Shown: positions 16,329-25,774, counted from the stretch's first letter. The stretch: DNA of 64,000 nucleotides from Lachnospiraceae bacterium (GCA_030526405.1 JAUNCZ010000002.1:56543-120542); one strand, 5' to 3'. The notes: generated by a model not told the origin, from the letters alone. Translations and numbers: made by a program.

Positions 16329-17264
16329 ATGAAAAAGCGAGTACTTAGTATGATCCTTATGGCAGCAATGACAGCGTCTGCATTTGCAGGCTGTGGCAGC
16401 AAGGCAGAGGAGCCTGCAGCAGAATCAAAATCTGAGGCAGCAGAGACTGAAGAAAAGGCAGAGGAGCCAGAGCAGGAGGCAGAAGCTGCGGAAGAGACAG
16501 CTGAGGCTGAGGCAGTGGAGCTGCAGGTATTTATTGCCGCATCCCTGAACACAGTAATGCAGGAGGTGGCAGCAGCTTATAATGAAGAGCATCCGGAGGT
16601 TTCCATCGTATTCAATGCTGATTCTTCAGGAAAACTTCTTACACAGATTCAGGAGGGATATGCCTGCGATGTATTCTTCTCCGCAGCTCAGAAACAGATG
16701 AATGCTCTGGAGGAGGACGGTCTTGTTGTTGAGGGCACCCGTGCTGACGTTGTGAACAATCAGGTATGTGTAATCAAGCTGAAAGACACAGACACAGAGG
16801 TTACAGGACTTGACACCATCGGAAAAGCAGGCAGCATTGCTCTGGCAGACGGATCTGTTCCTGTTGGAAAATATACCCGTCAGGCTTTGATGGCACTGGG
16901 CATTCTGGCTGAGTCAGAGGATGTTTCCACTTATACAACAGCAGATGTTTCTGAGGCCCTTGGTGGAGTAGAAATCTCTGAGCAGGGAAATGTTTCTCAG
17001 GTTCTTACAGCTGTGGCAGAGGGCTCCTGCGAGGTAGGAACAACCTACTATTCTGACACCTACGGATATGAGGATAAGATCGATATCATCGAGAAGGTAA
17101 GCTACGATCTCACAGGCAACGTTATCTATCCTGTATGTCAGGTTGTAAATGATGAGGCAGATGAGGCAGAGAAGGCAGCAGCAGCAGATTTCGTAAAATT
17201 CATTACCTCTGACACTGCAAAGGCTCTGTTTGATTCCTACTACTTTGATACAAATATTGGCTGA
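16329..17264 (+). CDS. modA: Molybdate ABC transporter substrate-binding lipoprotein ModA
   Basis: Encodes 311 aa. It has a lipoprotein signal peptide (MKKRVLSMIL..., lipobox AFAGC with the modified Cys near residue 22), then a Glu/Ala-rich linker to about residue 60, then a ModA fold (QVFIAASLNTVMQEVA, FNADSSGKL, SVPVGKYTRQAL). GGTGG precedes the ATG. It captures molybdate (or tungstate) outside the membrane and passes it to ModBC. The 158 bases before it contain AT-rich half-sites (TTTATAA...TATATAA) that could be a ModE-like operator; unproven. Confidence 0.92.
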   Translation: MKKRVLSMILMAAMTASAFAGCGSKAEEPAAESKSEAAETEEKAEEPEQEAEAAEETAEAEAVELQVFIAASLNTVMQEVAAAYNEEHPEVSIVFNADSSGKLLTQIQEGYACDVFFSAAQKQMNALEEDGLVVEGTRADVVNNQVCVIKLKDTDTEVTGLDTIGKAGSIALADGSVPVGKYTRQALMALGILAESEDVSTYTTADVSEALGGVEISEQGNVSQVLTAVAEGSCEVGTTYYSDTYGYEDKIDIIEKVSYDLTGNVIYPVCQVVNDEADEAEKAAAADFVKFITSDTAKALFDSYYFDTNIG

Positions 17265-17287
17265 TCCAGCCGGAAAATGAGGATGCT

Positions 17288-17992
17288 ATGGGTGATTTAG
17301 CAGAAATACTGGCAGGTCTGGACTGGAGTCCTCTGTGGATTTCCGTAAAGACCGGAATTGTTGCCACTGTGATCTCCTTCTTTCTTGGTATTTTTACTGC
17401 CCAGAGGGTGATGAAGGCCTCACCGGTAAAAAAGGCGGTGATCGATGGCTTTCTGACACTGCCTATGGTGCTTCCTCCCACAGTTGCAGGCTTCTTCCTG
17501 CTTCTGATCTTCAGTAAACGGCGCCCCTTCGGAATGTTTCTGTTTGAACGTTTTGATATTAAGGTGGTACAGTCCTGGCTGGGCTGCATTATTGCCGCCA
17601 CTGTGATCGCCTTTCCACTGATGTACAGAAATGCACGGGCTGCCTTTGAACAGGTGGATGTAAATCTGATCTATGCAGGTCGGACACTTGGTATGTCCGA
17701 TCTGCAGATCTTTCTGCAGGTGGTGATTCCTGCAGCGGGTCCCGGAATCGTATCGGGAACCATCCTGACCTTTGCCAGAGCACTGGGTGAGTACGGTGCC
17801 ACCAGCATGCTGGCAGGAAATATTCCGAAAAAAACAGCAACAATCTCCCAGAGAATTGCCATGGTCATTCAGGACGGAGATTATGTGACAGCAGGAATAT
17901 GGACCGCAATTGTGATTCTGATTGCATTTGTGATCATCTTTCTGATGAACCTGATTTCAGGGAAAAATATGAAGCATATCAAACGCTGGTAG
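17288..17992 (+). CDS. modB: Molybdate ABC transporter permease ModB
   Basis: Encodes 234 aa, a polytopic membrane protein with five to six hydrophobic segments. The cytoplasmic EAA-type loop (IYAGRTLGMSDLQIFLQVVIP) contacts the ATPase. TGAGGA is placed 6 bases before the ATG, 23 bases after modA. It forms the translocation channel for molybdate with ModC. Confidence 0.92.
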   Translation: MGDLAEILAGLDWSPLWISVKTGIVATVISFFLGIFTAQRVMKASPVKKAVIDGFLTLPMVLPPTVAGFFLLLIFSKRRPFGMFLFERFDIKVVQSWLGCIIAATVIAFPLMYRNARAAFEQVDVNLIYAGRTLGMSDLQIFLQVVIPAAGPGIVSGTILTFARALGEYGATSMLAGNIPKKTATISQRIAMVIQDGDYVTAGIWTAIVILIAFVIIFLMNLISGKNMKHIKRW

Positions 17993-18003
17993 CTGAGGGG
18001 ATT

Positions 18004-19074
18004 ATGAGTATTCATCTTGATATTGAAAAACGGCTGGGAGAGTTTCATCTTCAGGTACAGTATGAGGGAGACCGAAAGGTAACAGGCATCCTGGGAGCAT
18101 CAGGGTGCGGAAAGAGTATGACATTAAAGGCCATTGCGGGAATTGAAACCCCGGATCGGGGACTCATTGATCTGGACGGACAGGTGTTGTTTGATTCTGC
18201 AAAAAGGATCAATCTGAAAACCCAGATGAGACGGGTGGGCTATCTGTTTCAGAATTATGCCCTGTTTCCCACAATGACTGTGGAAAAAAACATTGCTGCG
18301 GGATTGCGCTGCAGCAAGGAAGAAAAAAAGAAAAAAGTGGGGGAGATGCTGGAGCGCTTCGGATTGGAGAATCTGGAGGACCGGCTGCCGGGAAATCTTT
18401 CCGGTGGGCAGCAGCAGAGGGTGGCTCTGGCCAGGATTCTTGTAACGGAACCCAGAGCATTGCTTCTGGATGAACCGTTTTCCGCACTGGATGGTTCTCT
18501 GAAGGAGAGGCTCCGCATGGAGATGTCCCATCTTCTCAGAGAATACGACGGATTTTCTGTGCTGGTTACCCATGACAGAGACGAGGCCTATCAGCTCTGT
18601 GACAGATTGCTGCTGATGGACAACGGCAAGGTAATCGGGGCAGGGTCCACAAGGGAGATTTTTGAGTCCCCGGGAAATGTGCAGGCTGCAAGACTCACAG
18701 GCTGCAAAAACATTTCAAGAATCCAGCGACTGGGTCCAAACCGAGTTAAGGCCCTGGACTGGCAGGAGCTTGAGGTTGTTACAGAGGAGACTGTAGGGGA
18801 GGATATCACGCACATCGGTATCCGTGCCCATGATTTTTATCCTCTTTCCGAAGGGGAGTATTCCGAAGAAAGAAAAAGAGGAAACAGTACAGTGATTCCT
18901 GTATTGGATCCGATTATTACTGAATTGCCATTTGAATGGTATATTACGCTGAAACAGGGAATCTGGTGGAAATGCTCCAAGGAGATCCATCAGCATTCGC
19001 CGGAGAACAGCATTCCATACGGACTGGGTATCAAACCGGAATCGGTGATGCTTCTCAGATCAAATGAATCCTGA
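18004..19074 (+). CDS. modC: Molybdate ABC transporter ATP-binding protein ModC
   Basis: ATG 18004 with GAGGGG just upstream gives 356 aa; the frame is also open earlier but overlaps modB. Walker A GASGCGKSM (residues 31-39), LSGGQQQR signature, Walker B LLLDEPFSALD and the switch His in LVTHDRDE are all intact. The C-terminal ~110 residues are a divergent accessory (TOBE-like) region. It powers ModB. Starting 11 bases after the modB stop, it is the last gene before a strong terminator. Confidence 0.9.
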   Translation: MSIHLDIEKRLGEFHLQVQYEGDRKVTGILGASGCGKSMTLKAIAGIETPDRGLIDLDGQVLFDSAKRINLKTQMRRVGYLFQNYALFPTMTVEKNIAAGLRCSKEEKKKKVGEMLERFGLENLEDRLPGNLSGGQQQRVALARILVTEPRALLLDEPFSALDGSLKERLRMEMSHLLREYDGFSVLVTHDRDEAYQLCDRLLLMDNGKVIGAGSTREIFESPGNVQAARLTGCKNISRIQRLGPNRVKALDWQELEVVTEETVGEDITHIGIRAHDFYPLSEGEYSEERKRGNSTVIPVLDPIITELPFEWYITLKQGIWWKCSKEIHQHSPENSIPYGLGIKPESVMLLRSNES

Positions 19075-19158
19075 GAATCAGGCTTCTCAGGCAGCACAGC
19101 AGTGGTCCGGGTATCATGTAAGAGAGGGACCTGGGATCATTGCAGATGTAGATTAAGG

Positions 19159-19199
19159 CGCAGATCCTGCTTCACAGTACAGAGCAGGTCTGCGTTTTT
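19159..19199 (+). terminator. Rho-independent terminator after modABC
   Basis: Arms CGCAGA-CCTGCT (19159-19171) and AGCAGG-TCTGCG (19183-19194) form a hairpin followed by TTTTT. Confidence 0.85.
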
Positions 19200-19275
19200 A
19201 TGTATTCCTGAAAACGAATATAATCGCTGTTACAGCAGTGTCCACAATAGAGAGAAAGAAAGGGAGGAAACAGGT

Positions 19276-20298
19276 ATGGATAAGGGATTGTTAAAAGAGC
19301 TTCTTCAGGCAGTGGAGGAAAACAGGCTGTTTTCTATAAAAACGGAGATTAAAGGAAAAGCAGGAAAAACAGAGGAGGGACTGGTTACCAGTCTTGTACC
19401 CCTGGAGCCGGTAATGGATCATCAGGGAAGGAAGTATGCCTCTGTCCGGTATCAGGAGGATGACCAGGGGAATGGGGTTCTTCTGGAGCCGGTGCTTCCA
19501 AGAGAGCGTCTGATCATCTGCGGTGGCGGTCATGTGGCTCTTCAGGTGGCAGAATTTGCCGCAAAATGTGATTTCCATGTGATCGTCTGCGATGAAAGAC
19601 CGGAGTTTGCCAATGAGCAGCGTTTTCCATGGGCAAAGCAGGTGCTCTGCGCCCCCTTTGGTGAGTGCATTCGGGAGCTGAAGCTGACACCCTTTGATTT
19701 TGTAGTGATCGTTACCAGAGGACACGCCTGCGACAGGGAGTGTCTCCGACATGTGCTTGCAGGATCCGAGCCTGCCTATACCGGTATGATCGGCAGCAGA
19801 AGCAGAGTGGCAAAGGTGCTGGAGCAGCTTCGGGAGGAGGGATATGACAAAGACCGGATTCAGCGGGTGTGCACCCCTATAGGTCTTCCCATCGGAGCAG
19901 ATATTCCTGCAGAGATCGCCATCTCTATTCTGGCAGAGCTGATCACCTATAAGAGAAAACCAGAGGTTACAAGGGACCGTATCTGCAATGATTCAGATCT
20001 CACACTGGATGTGTTGGAGTATATTGCGGAGGATGACAGTCCAAAGGCTGTGGTTACAATCCTTACATCCCAGGGTTCCACACCGAGAAAAGCTGGTTCA
20101 AAGATGACGGTGGATGCCCAGGGCAGAATTCGTGGCAGTGTGGGCGGTGGTCTCGGCGAGGCAACTGCCATCCGACTGGCAAAGGAAATGGTGGGAAGCG
20201 GCACCTACAGGGTATGCCGTTTTGATATGAACGGTGATGTGGCTGCAGAAGAGGGAATGGTGTGCGGCGGAACACTGAAGATTCTCATCGAGAGCTGA
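19276..20298 (+). CDS. XdhC-family maturation factor for the molybdenum enzyme
   Basis: ATG 19276 with AGGGAGG 8 bases upstream gives 340 aa; upstream in-frame codons cover the terminator and are not used. The order is a Rossmann domain (LIICGGGHVALQVAEFA, near residues 80-95; TGMIGSRSRV; CTPIGLPIGADIPAEIAISILAEL) and an XdhC/CoxI region (VTILTSQGSTPRKAGSKM, GSVGGGLGE, CGGTLKILIES). XdhC proteins hold sulfurated cofactor and insert it into xanthine dehydrogenase-type enzymes. Here the client is presumably the aldehyde oxidoreductase at 4790. Confidence 0.88.
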   Translation: MDKGLLKELLQAVEENRLFSIKTEIKGKAGKTEEGLVTSLVPLEPVMDHQGRKYASVRYQEDDQGNGVLLEPVLPRERLIICGGGHVALQVAEFAAKCDFHVIVCDERPEFANEQRFPWAKQVLCAPFGECIRELKLTPFDFVVIVTRGHACDRECLRHVLAGSEPAYTGMIGSRSRVAKVLEQLREEGYDKDRIQRVCTPIGLPIGADIPAEIAISILAELITYKRKPEVTRDRICNDSDLTLDVLEYIAEDDSPKAVVTILTSQGSTPRKAGSKMTVDAQGRIRGSVGGGLGEATAIRLAKEMVGSGTYRVCRFDMNGDVAAEEGMVCGGTLKILIES

Positions 20299-20397
20299 CA
20301 GGGGAACATAGGTGAATGCCGTACAGGAGGGATTCGGCAGTGTTCTTCATCAGATGAAAAACGAAAAACAAAAAGGAAAGCGGAAGAGGAGAAAAAT

Positions 20398-21351
20398 ATG
20401 ATAGACAGATTTGGGAGATCTATTTCCTATTTGAGGATCTCTGTTACAGATCTCTGCAATCTGCGCTGCAGATACTGTATGCCGGAGGAGGGGATATGCA
20501 AAAAGGAGCACCAGCAGATGCTTTCGGAGGAGGAGATGGTTACAGCAGTACAGGCAGCAGCCTCTCTTGGCATCAGCAAGGTGCGGATCACAGGGGGAGA
20601 GCCCCTGATCAAAAACAATATTGTATCTATTTGTCGGAATATTTCCGAAATTGAAGGGATTCAGGAAGTCTGTGTTACCACAAACGGACTTCTTCTGCCT
20701 GAACTGGCAGGACCTTTGGTGGAGGCAGGGGTGCAGCGGGTCAATCTGAGTCTGGATACACTGGATCCGGAAAAATTCGGATATATTACCAGGAGAGGAA
20801 GTCTGGAGCAGTTCTGGAAGGGCTTCAATGCAGCACTGGAGGCAGGATTCCGTAAGATCAAGCTGAATACCGTGCTGATTGGCGGTTTCAATGATACGGA
20901 GATCAGAGAACTGTCAGAGCTGACACTGAAATATCCGGTGGATGTGCGATTTATTGAATTGATGCCCATGGCAGGCAGCAGAGAATTCGGGGCGGAGGCA
21001 TTTATCCCCTACAGCCGTGTGCTGGAGGAGATGAAAGAGGCAGAGCCGGTTCCCTATGATCACAGTGTGGCAAAGCTGTACAGACTGCCGGGGGCAAAGG
21101 GAAATATTGGACTGATCAGTCCTGTCAGTGCCCATTTCTGTGGGGACTGCAACAGAATCAGGCTGACCGCAGACGGAAAGATCAAGCCCTGTCTTCATTC
21201 TTCTGATGAGTATTCCCTGAAGGGACTTTCTCTTGAGGGAATGCGAGAGGTGCTGGAAAAGGCGATTCTGGCAAAGCCGGGGTGGCATGGAGAACTGGAT
21301 GCAGTGCATCGTTCCAGAGCCGGTCGGTTTATGAACCAGATCGGTGGCTGA
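20398..21351 (+). CDS. moaA: GTP 3',8-cyclase MoaA
   Basis: Encodes 317 aa. Radical SAM motif CNLRCRYC (near residues 21-28), ITGGEPL, and the C-terminal [4Fe-4S] motif FCGDCNRIRL...KPCL are present. It ends with the GG dipeptide (QIGG) essential for MoaA. It converts GTP to the cyclic intermediate that MoaC turns into precursor Z, the first step of molybdopterin synthesis. No moaC, moaE or moaD is in the window. GAGGAG precedes the ATG. Confidence 0.95.
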   Translation: MIDRFGRSISYLRISVTDLCNLRCRYCMPEEGICKKEHQQMLSEEEMVTAVQAAASLGISKVRITGGEPLIKNNIVSICRNISEIEGIQEVCVTTNGLLLPELAGPLVEAGVQRVNLSLDTLDPEKFGYITRRGSLEQFWKGFNAALEAGFRKIKLNTVLIGGFNDTEIRELSELTLKYPVDVRFIELMPMAGSREFGAEAFIPYSRVLEEMKEAEPVPYDHSVAKLYRLPGAKGNIGLISPVSAHFCGDCNRIRLTADGKIKPCLHSSDEYSLKGLSLEGMREVLEKAILAKPGWHGELDAVHRSRAGRFMNQIGG

Positions 21352-21390
21352 AGGATGCAGATGTCACCTGTTTCTGAAAGTTGTAAATAA

Positions 21391-21463
21391 AAAATCCTTA
21401 TAGTACAATGACTACGGTAATTGCTAGATTACGACAACAGAAGTTTTGTACTATAAGGATTTT
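21391..21463 (+). terminator. Long hairpin downstream of moaA
   Basis: Perfect 18-base arms, 21391-21408 and 21446-21463, enclose a 37-base loop and are followed by GTTTTG. It could terminate moaA, or it could be the end of the structured insertion described next. Confidence 0.7.
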
Positions 21464-21479
21464 GTTTTGTGGGATTCGG

Positions 21480-21659
21480 GTGTCAAAAGCCCCCAAAAAC
21501 AGATTACACGGATTGTTTCGTACTTCGTACTCCCACAATCCTCCCCAAGATTCGGATATCGTGGTGCTTGCGCCCCACTTACATCCTCATCTTTGGGGCG
21601 TGTCACAAGGTCTATCACCACCGTACGTGCAAGCACCGGTGGCTCTGACCTTTTGACAC
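21480..21659. ncRNA. Highly structured non-coding segment, family unknown
   Basis: A ten-base outer stem (21480-21489 with 21650-21659) encloses two further stems: GGATTGT/ACAATCC (21500-21506, 21535-21541) with an inner GTAC/GTAC, and GGTGCTTGC/GCAAGCACC (21563-21571, 21629-21637), which itself holds GCCCCA/TGGGGC (21572-21577, 21594-21599). This nesting suggests a folded RNA or a single-strand-DNA transposable element. It abuts a truncated gene, as expected for an insertion. The transcribed strand is not known. Confidence 0.45.
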
Positions 21660-21729
21660 TGTAATCTTTGTGGGAAATTGCGTTACATTTCTGATTAAAC
21701 AAAATCACAGACACGCTTTGTTATTGAGG

Positions 21730-22143
21730 GGGAAAATCATTCTTACCGGTCCCTCCGTGATGCTGGGTTATCTGGACAATCCGGAGGAAACTGCCAAAAC
21801 ACTGAAGACCCTGGCTGATGGCCGCACCTGGCTCTATACCGGGGATCTTGATGCCAATCCTGAGGTGGCCTACAGCTGTGTCATCGGTGTGAAGGACCCC
21901 AGAAGGATGCAGAGAGTCAGAGCCTATGTGGTGCTGGCGGACGGGGTAGAGGGAACAGAGGAACTGAAAATGGAGCTGCTGGGACGGCTGAAAAAGCAGC
22001 TGGCTGCCTATGCTATTCCAAAAGAGATCATTTTCAGAGATACCCTTCCGAGAACTCTGGTGGGAAAGGTGGCGTTCCGACAGCTGGAGGATGAGGCAAA
22101 TCAGGAGGCTGAGGAACAGACTGACCAGAAGAGGGAAGGGTGA
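21730..22143 (+). pseudogene. Remnant of an AMP-forming acyl-CoA ligase
   Basis: Only the C-terminal part of an acyl-CoA ligase remains, from the TGPSVMLGYLDNPEET segment onward; everything upstream, including the ATP-binding motif, is missing. A second in-frame loss of about 35 residues removes the conserved segment between YTGDL and ANPEVAYSCVIGV that normally carries DEDGF and the hinge (K..I.SGYNVYP). The end (LPRTLVGKVAFRQLE) is intact. It is therefore inactive. The breakpoint coincides with the structured insertion to its left. Confidence 0.85.
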
Positions 22144-22219
22144 GACAGACCCGGAAATTGCCGGGATCGTTCACGATAATAAAAGGATGTTTCTATAATA
22201 AGGAAGGATATGAACAGAT

Positions 22220-23107
22220 ATGGCTGATAAGAAAAACAGAAAAAGAGGAGACCGCAGAGATGGGCGCTGGGTAAAAACACCGGGACTGCAGTCTGTGATG
22301 TCGGTGCTGATGCCCAACAGAGCAGACTGTGAGGTGTATCTGCACCAGACCATCGACTGCACAGAACTGCTGAAATATCTGGAAAAGAAAAATGAAGGGA
22401 AAACAGAGGAGAAGATGACCATGTTTCACTGTGCGGTAACAGCGGTGGCAAGGATGATCAGAGAGCGTCCTCTGATGAATCGCTTTGTACAGGGAGCAAG
22501 AACCTATGAGAGGGATGAGATCACGCTGTCCTTTGTGGCAAAACGGAGATTTACCGATCATTCGGAGGAAACCCTGATGGTGCTCACAGCCAGGGATGAG
22601 GATACGGTGGATACCATCAGCAGAAAGATCATCGGTGATGTGCGGGAGGCAAGGAAAAGTGAGACCTCCACAGGGGGCATTGACCAGGTGCTGGATAGCT
22701 TTGCAAAGATTCCAAGACCTCTGCTGGTTCCCATCATAAAGATCATCCGGATCCTGGATTACTGGGGAAAGGTGCCAAAGGCTCTGACTGATGGAGATCC
22801 CAACTATACCACTGTTCTTATGAGTAATCTGGGCAGTATCAAATGCCCTGCTGTATACCACCATCTGAATAACTACGGTACCAACAGTATTATGCTCACC
22901 ATTGGAACCATTCATAAGGAGGAAATGCTGATGCCGGATGGAACAAAGGAAATCCGTGATGTGGTGGATATCGGAGCAACTCTGGATGAGAGAATCGCCG
23001 ACGGCTTCTATTTTGCCAGAAGTCTGAAGCTGATCCTTCATATCTTTGAGCATCCGGAACTGCTGGAGCAGCCCATCGGGGAGAACAGCGGTTTTGCATA
23101 TAAATAG
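22220..23107 (+). CDS. CAT-like / 2-oxoacid dehydrogenase E2-type acyltransferase homologue
   Basis: Encodes 295 aa with AAGGAAGG upstream. It resembles the trimeric acyltransferase catalytic fold (MTMFHCAVTAVARMI, NYTTVLMSNLGSI, DIGATLDERIADGFYFA) and lacks lipoyl and peripheral-subunit domains. The usual HxxxDG catalytic motif reads ERIADG here, so the catalytic His is replaced by Glu. This type commonly pairs with an adjacent acyl-CoA ligase, here the broken one upstream. Activity is uncertain. Confidence 0.72.
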   Translation: MADKKNRKRGDRRDGRWVKTPGLQSVMSVLMPNRADCEVYLHQTIDCTELLKYLEKKNEGKTEEKMTMFHCAVTAVARMIRERPLMNRFVQGARTYERDEITLSFVAKRRFTDHSEETLMVLTARDEDTVDTISRKIIGDVREARKSETSTGGIDQVLDSFAKIPRPLLVPIIKIIRILDYWGKVPKALTDGDPNYTTVLMSNLGSIKCPAVYHHLNNYGTNSIMLTIGTIHKEEMLMPDGTKEIRDVVDIGATLDERIADGFYFARSLKLILHIFEHPELLEQPIGENSGFAYK

Positions 23108-23161
23108 TAAGAGATTACAAGGATTCTATAGGGAAGGCCGGGGAAAGCTGTCCTTAAATAG

Positions 23162-23194
23162 AAAATGGCTGTCGCAACTGCGGCAGCCATTTTT
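23162..23194. terminator. Bidirectional terminator between convergent genes
   Basis: AAAATGGCTGTCGC and GCGGCAGCCATTTT arms with an AACT loop have A and T runs at the outer ends, serving both the acyltransferase and corA. Confidence 0.85.
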
Positions 23195-23260
23195 GAGCTG
23201 AAATAAAGTGTGAGCAGACTGACGAATCCAGGTTGCATCAGTGATGCCCTGGATTCTGCA

Positions 23261-24205
23261 CTACAGCATCTTTTTCCTGTGAAGAATCCACATGATTACG
23301 ATACACACCACCGTTGTGATCAGACAGATGATGCCAAAGCCAAAGGGATGGTAGGCCAGGGGCATGCTGTCCGGGTTCACGTTCATTCCATAGAGACCGG
23401 AGATGATGGTGGGGATGGCCATAACAAGAGTTACGGAGGTAAGGATCTTCATTACGTTATTCAGACGGTTGTCGATGACGGTGGACATGAGCTCGCGGGT
23501 ACCGTTGATGATATCACGATAGATGCCGGTCATCTCGATGGCCTGATTGTTTTCGACAATTACGTCGTCCAGCAGCTCCTGATCCTCCGGATACTGTTTC
23601 AGACGTTTATATCGGGTCAGTCGGTCGATGACATTCTTGTTTGCACCAAGAGAGGTGGCAAAGTATACCAGGTTGGATTCCAGCTGATGCAGGGCAATCA
23701 GATCGGACTCCTTTGTCTCCTTGTCGATTCGTTCCTCAATCTCAGTTCTTGTTCTGTCAATGACCCGAAGGCAGGCCTGATACTGCATGGCAGAGCGGAA
23801 GAGGATCTGGTATACAAAACGAAGCTTTTTCTTGGTGGAGAACTCTCTTGCCAGGTTTTTTTCAAAATAATCCAGAATGGGTGTTTCCGTGCTGCAGACG
23901 GTGATGATCAGATCCTGGGTAAGAATGATACCCAGAGGAATGGTGGTATAGTAGGTGGACTCCTGCCGTGTTTCCTGAACCGGAATATCCACAAGAATCA
24001 GAGTATAACCATCCTGAAGCTCAATACGTGAACTCTCATCATGGTCCTGTGCAGCATAGATATCAGCAAAATCCACAGCCAGTGAATCAGCCAGTACACG
24101 GGCTTCTGTTCTGGTAGGATTCGTCATCTTAATCCACATTCCCGGACTTGCAGGTCCCTCCAGCAAAGAAAGCTGTCCGTTGTCTGTTTTATAATACTTA
24201 ACCAT
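23261..24205 (-). CDS. corA: CorA-family divalent cation transporter
   Basis: Encodes 314 aa. A long soluble helical N-terminal domain is followed by two C-terminal membrane helices, with the family signature GMN in SGLYGMNVNP between the end of TM1 and the loop before TM2 (FGIICLITTVVCIVIMWIL). It ends in a basic tail (HRKKML). It is a pentameric channel for Mg2+ and related ions. AGGAAC precedes the ATG at 24205. It stands alone, convergent with the acyltransferase and divergent from cca. Confidence 0.92.
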   Translation of the reverse strand: MVKYYKTDNGQLSLLEGPASPGMWIKMTNPTRTEARVLADSLAVDFADIYAAQDHDESSRIELQDGYTLILVDIPVQETRQESTYYTTIPLGIILTQDLIITVCSTETPILDYFEKNLAREFSTKKKLRFVYQILFRSAMQYQACLRVIDRTRTEIEERIDKETKESDLIALHQLESNLVYFATSLGANKNVIDRLTRYKRLKQYPEDQELLDDVIVENNQAIEMTGIYRDIINGTRELMSTVIDNRLNNVMKILTSVTLVMAIPTIISGLYGMNVNPDSMPLAYHPFGFGIICLITTVVCIVIMWILHRKKML

Positions 24206-24308
24206 TATAGCTGTTCCTTTCTGGGATTATTACAGATTTGTTTATCACATGATAATAACCCTAGTTTGTTTCAGTGTACTACAGTTCATAAAGAAAAGTA
24301 AAGGAAGG

Positions 24309-24337
24309 TTCACAAAAACCTGTTTTTCCTGTATGAT
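24309..24337 (+). promoter_or_regulatory. Promoter of cca
   Basis: TTCACA and TATGAT with 17-base spacing lie 28 bases before the ATG. Confidence 0.6.
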
Positions 24338-24364
24338 GGGTGACAGATAAAGGAGTGATATTAT

Positions 24365-25774
24365 ATGGAAGAAAAGCAGGATATTAGATCAGAAAAACAT
24401 AGTAGTGGAAAGCAGGACTCCTATTCCAGGGATCTGGCCATGGCTGAGAGAATCGCCCGTCTGGTGGATCAGGCCGGGGGCCGTGTGTTTTATGTGGGCG
24501 GCTTTGTCAGAGATCTGTTGATGAAACGGGAGAATAAGGATATTGATATAGAGGTACATGGTGTTTCTGTGGAGAAGCTGGAGGAAATCCTGAAAAGTGT
24601 GGGTTATCTCACAGAGATGGGAGCCAGCTTTGGGGTGTTTGGTCTGAAAGGCTATGATCTGGATATTGCCATGCCAAGAAAAGAGGAGGCCATCGGCAGG
24701 GGGCACAAGGATTTTAAGGTGGATGTGGACCCTTATCTTGGCACTGAGAAAGCAGCCATCCGAAGAGATTTTACCATGAATGCCCTGATGCAGGATGTAC
24801 TGACCGGGGAGATCGTGGATCATTTTGGAGGAGTGGAGGACCTGAAAAAAGGGGTTCTGCGTCATGTGAATCCGGATACCTTTGTGGAGGACCCTCTCCG
24901 GGTTCTCAGAGGCGCTCAGTTTGCTGCCAGATTTGATTTTGTAATTGCAGAGGATACACAGCAGCTGTCCTCTGGCGTGGATCTGTCCACCCTGGCGCCG
25001 GAGCGTATCATGGGAGAACTGGAAAAGGCTCTTCTGAAGGCCCAGCGTCCCTCCATCTTCTTTGAACAGATGAGAGAGATGGGACAGCTGAGCTATTGGT
25101 TCCCGGAGCTGGAGGCCATGATGGGGGTTCCTCAGCATCAGATCCATCACCCGGAGGGGGATGGATGGACCCACACCATGCTGGTGCTGGATGTGGCTGC
25201 TGAGCTTCGAATCCAGGCAAAGGAGCCACTGTATTTTATGCTGGCAGCTCTGTTCCACGATCTGGGCAAGACTGTCTGCACAGAGGAGAAGGAGGGCTTC
25301 TTCCATGCCTATGGTCATGAAACAGAGGGACTTCCTCTTATCAAAAAGGCAGTGAAGAGAATCACCAATGAGAACGCCCTGATCAAATATGTGCTGAACA
25401 TGGCGGAGCTCCATATGAGGCCCAACAGAATGGTGGCAGATGGTTCCTCCCAGAAGGCAATGAACCACCTGTATGATGACAGCATCTGTCCGGAGGATCT
25501 GATCCTGTTGGCGGAGGCGGATTTCCGGGGAAGAGAAGGAACAAGAGATTTTACAGGGAACAGAGCCTTTTTAAGGGAGCATTTTTCCGTATTCCAGGAA
25601 ATGATGGCCCGCCCCTATGTGATGGGAAGGGACCTGATTCAGGCGGGATTGAAGCCGGATAAGAATTTCAGTGAGCTACTTGCCTATGCCCACAAGCTGC
25701 GGCTGGCAGGGGTGGACAAGGAATCTGCCCTGAAACAGACATTGAGTTACAGAAAAGTCCTGACAGATAATTAA
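24365..25774 (+). CDS. cca: CCA-adding tRNA nucleotidyltransferase with HD domain
   Basis: Encodes 469 aa. The poly(A)-polymerase/CCA head domain is at residues about 25-170 (FYVGGFVRDLLM, DIDIEVHG and IAMPRKEE, RRDFTMNAL, RVLRGAQFAARF). An HD phosphohydrolase domain follows at about 270-345 (HPEGDGWTHTMLVLD, ALFHDLGK). It adds or repairs the 3' CCA of tRNAs. The added HD domain is typical of larger bacterial CCA enzymes. The gene ends inside its own terminator hairpin. Confidence 0.9.
   Translation: MEEKQDIRSEKHSSGKQDSYSRDLAMAERIARLVDQAGGRVFYVGGFVRDLLMKRENKDIDIEVHGVSVEKLEEILKSVGYLTEMGASFGVFGLKGYDLDIAMPRKEEAIGRGHKDFKVDVDPYLGTEKAAIRRDFTMNALMQDVLTGEIVDHFGGVEDLKKGVLRHVNPDTFVEDPLRVLRGAQFAARFDFVIAEDTQQLSSGVDLSTLAPERIMGELEKALLKAQRPSIFFEQMREMGQLSYWFPELEAMMGVPQHQIHHPEGDGWTHTMLVLDVAAELRIQAKEPLYFMLAALFHDLGKTVCTEEKEGFFHAYGHETEGLPLIKKAVKRITNENALIKYVLNMAELHMRPNRMVADGSSQKAMNHLYDDSICPEDLILLAEADFRGREGTRDFTGNRAFLREHFSVFQEMMARPYVMGRDLIQAGLKPDKNFSELLAYAHKLRLAGVDKESALKQTLSYRKVLTDN

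Noticed and set aside
24389..25468. Long minus-strand open frame opposite cca
   Set aside because: Mirror frame of the CCA enzyme gene, His/Leu-rich with no family features.
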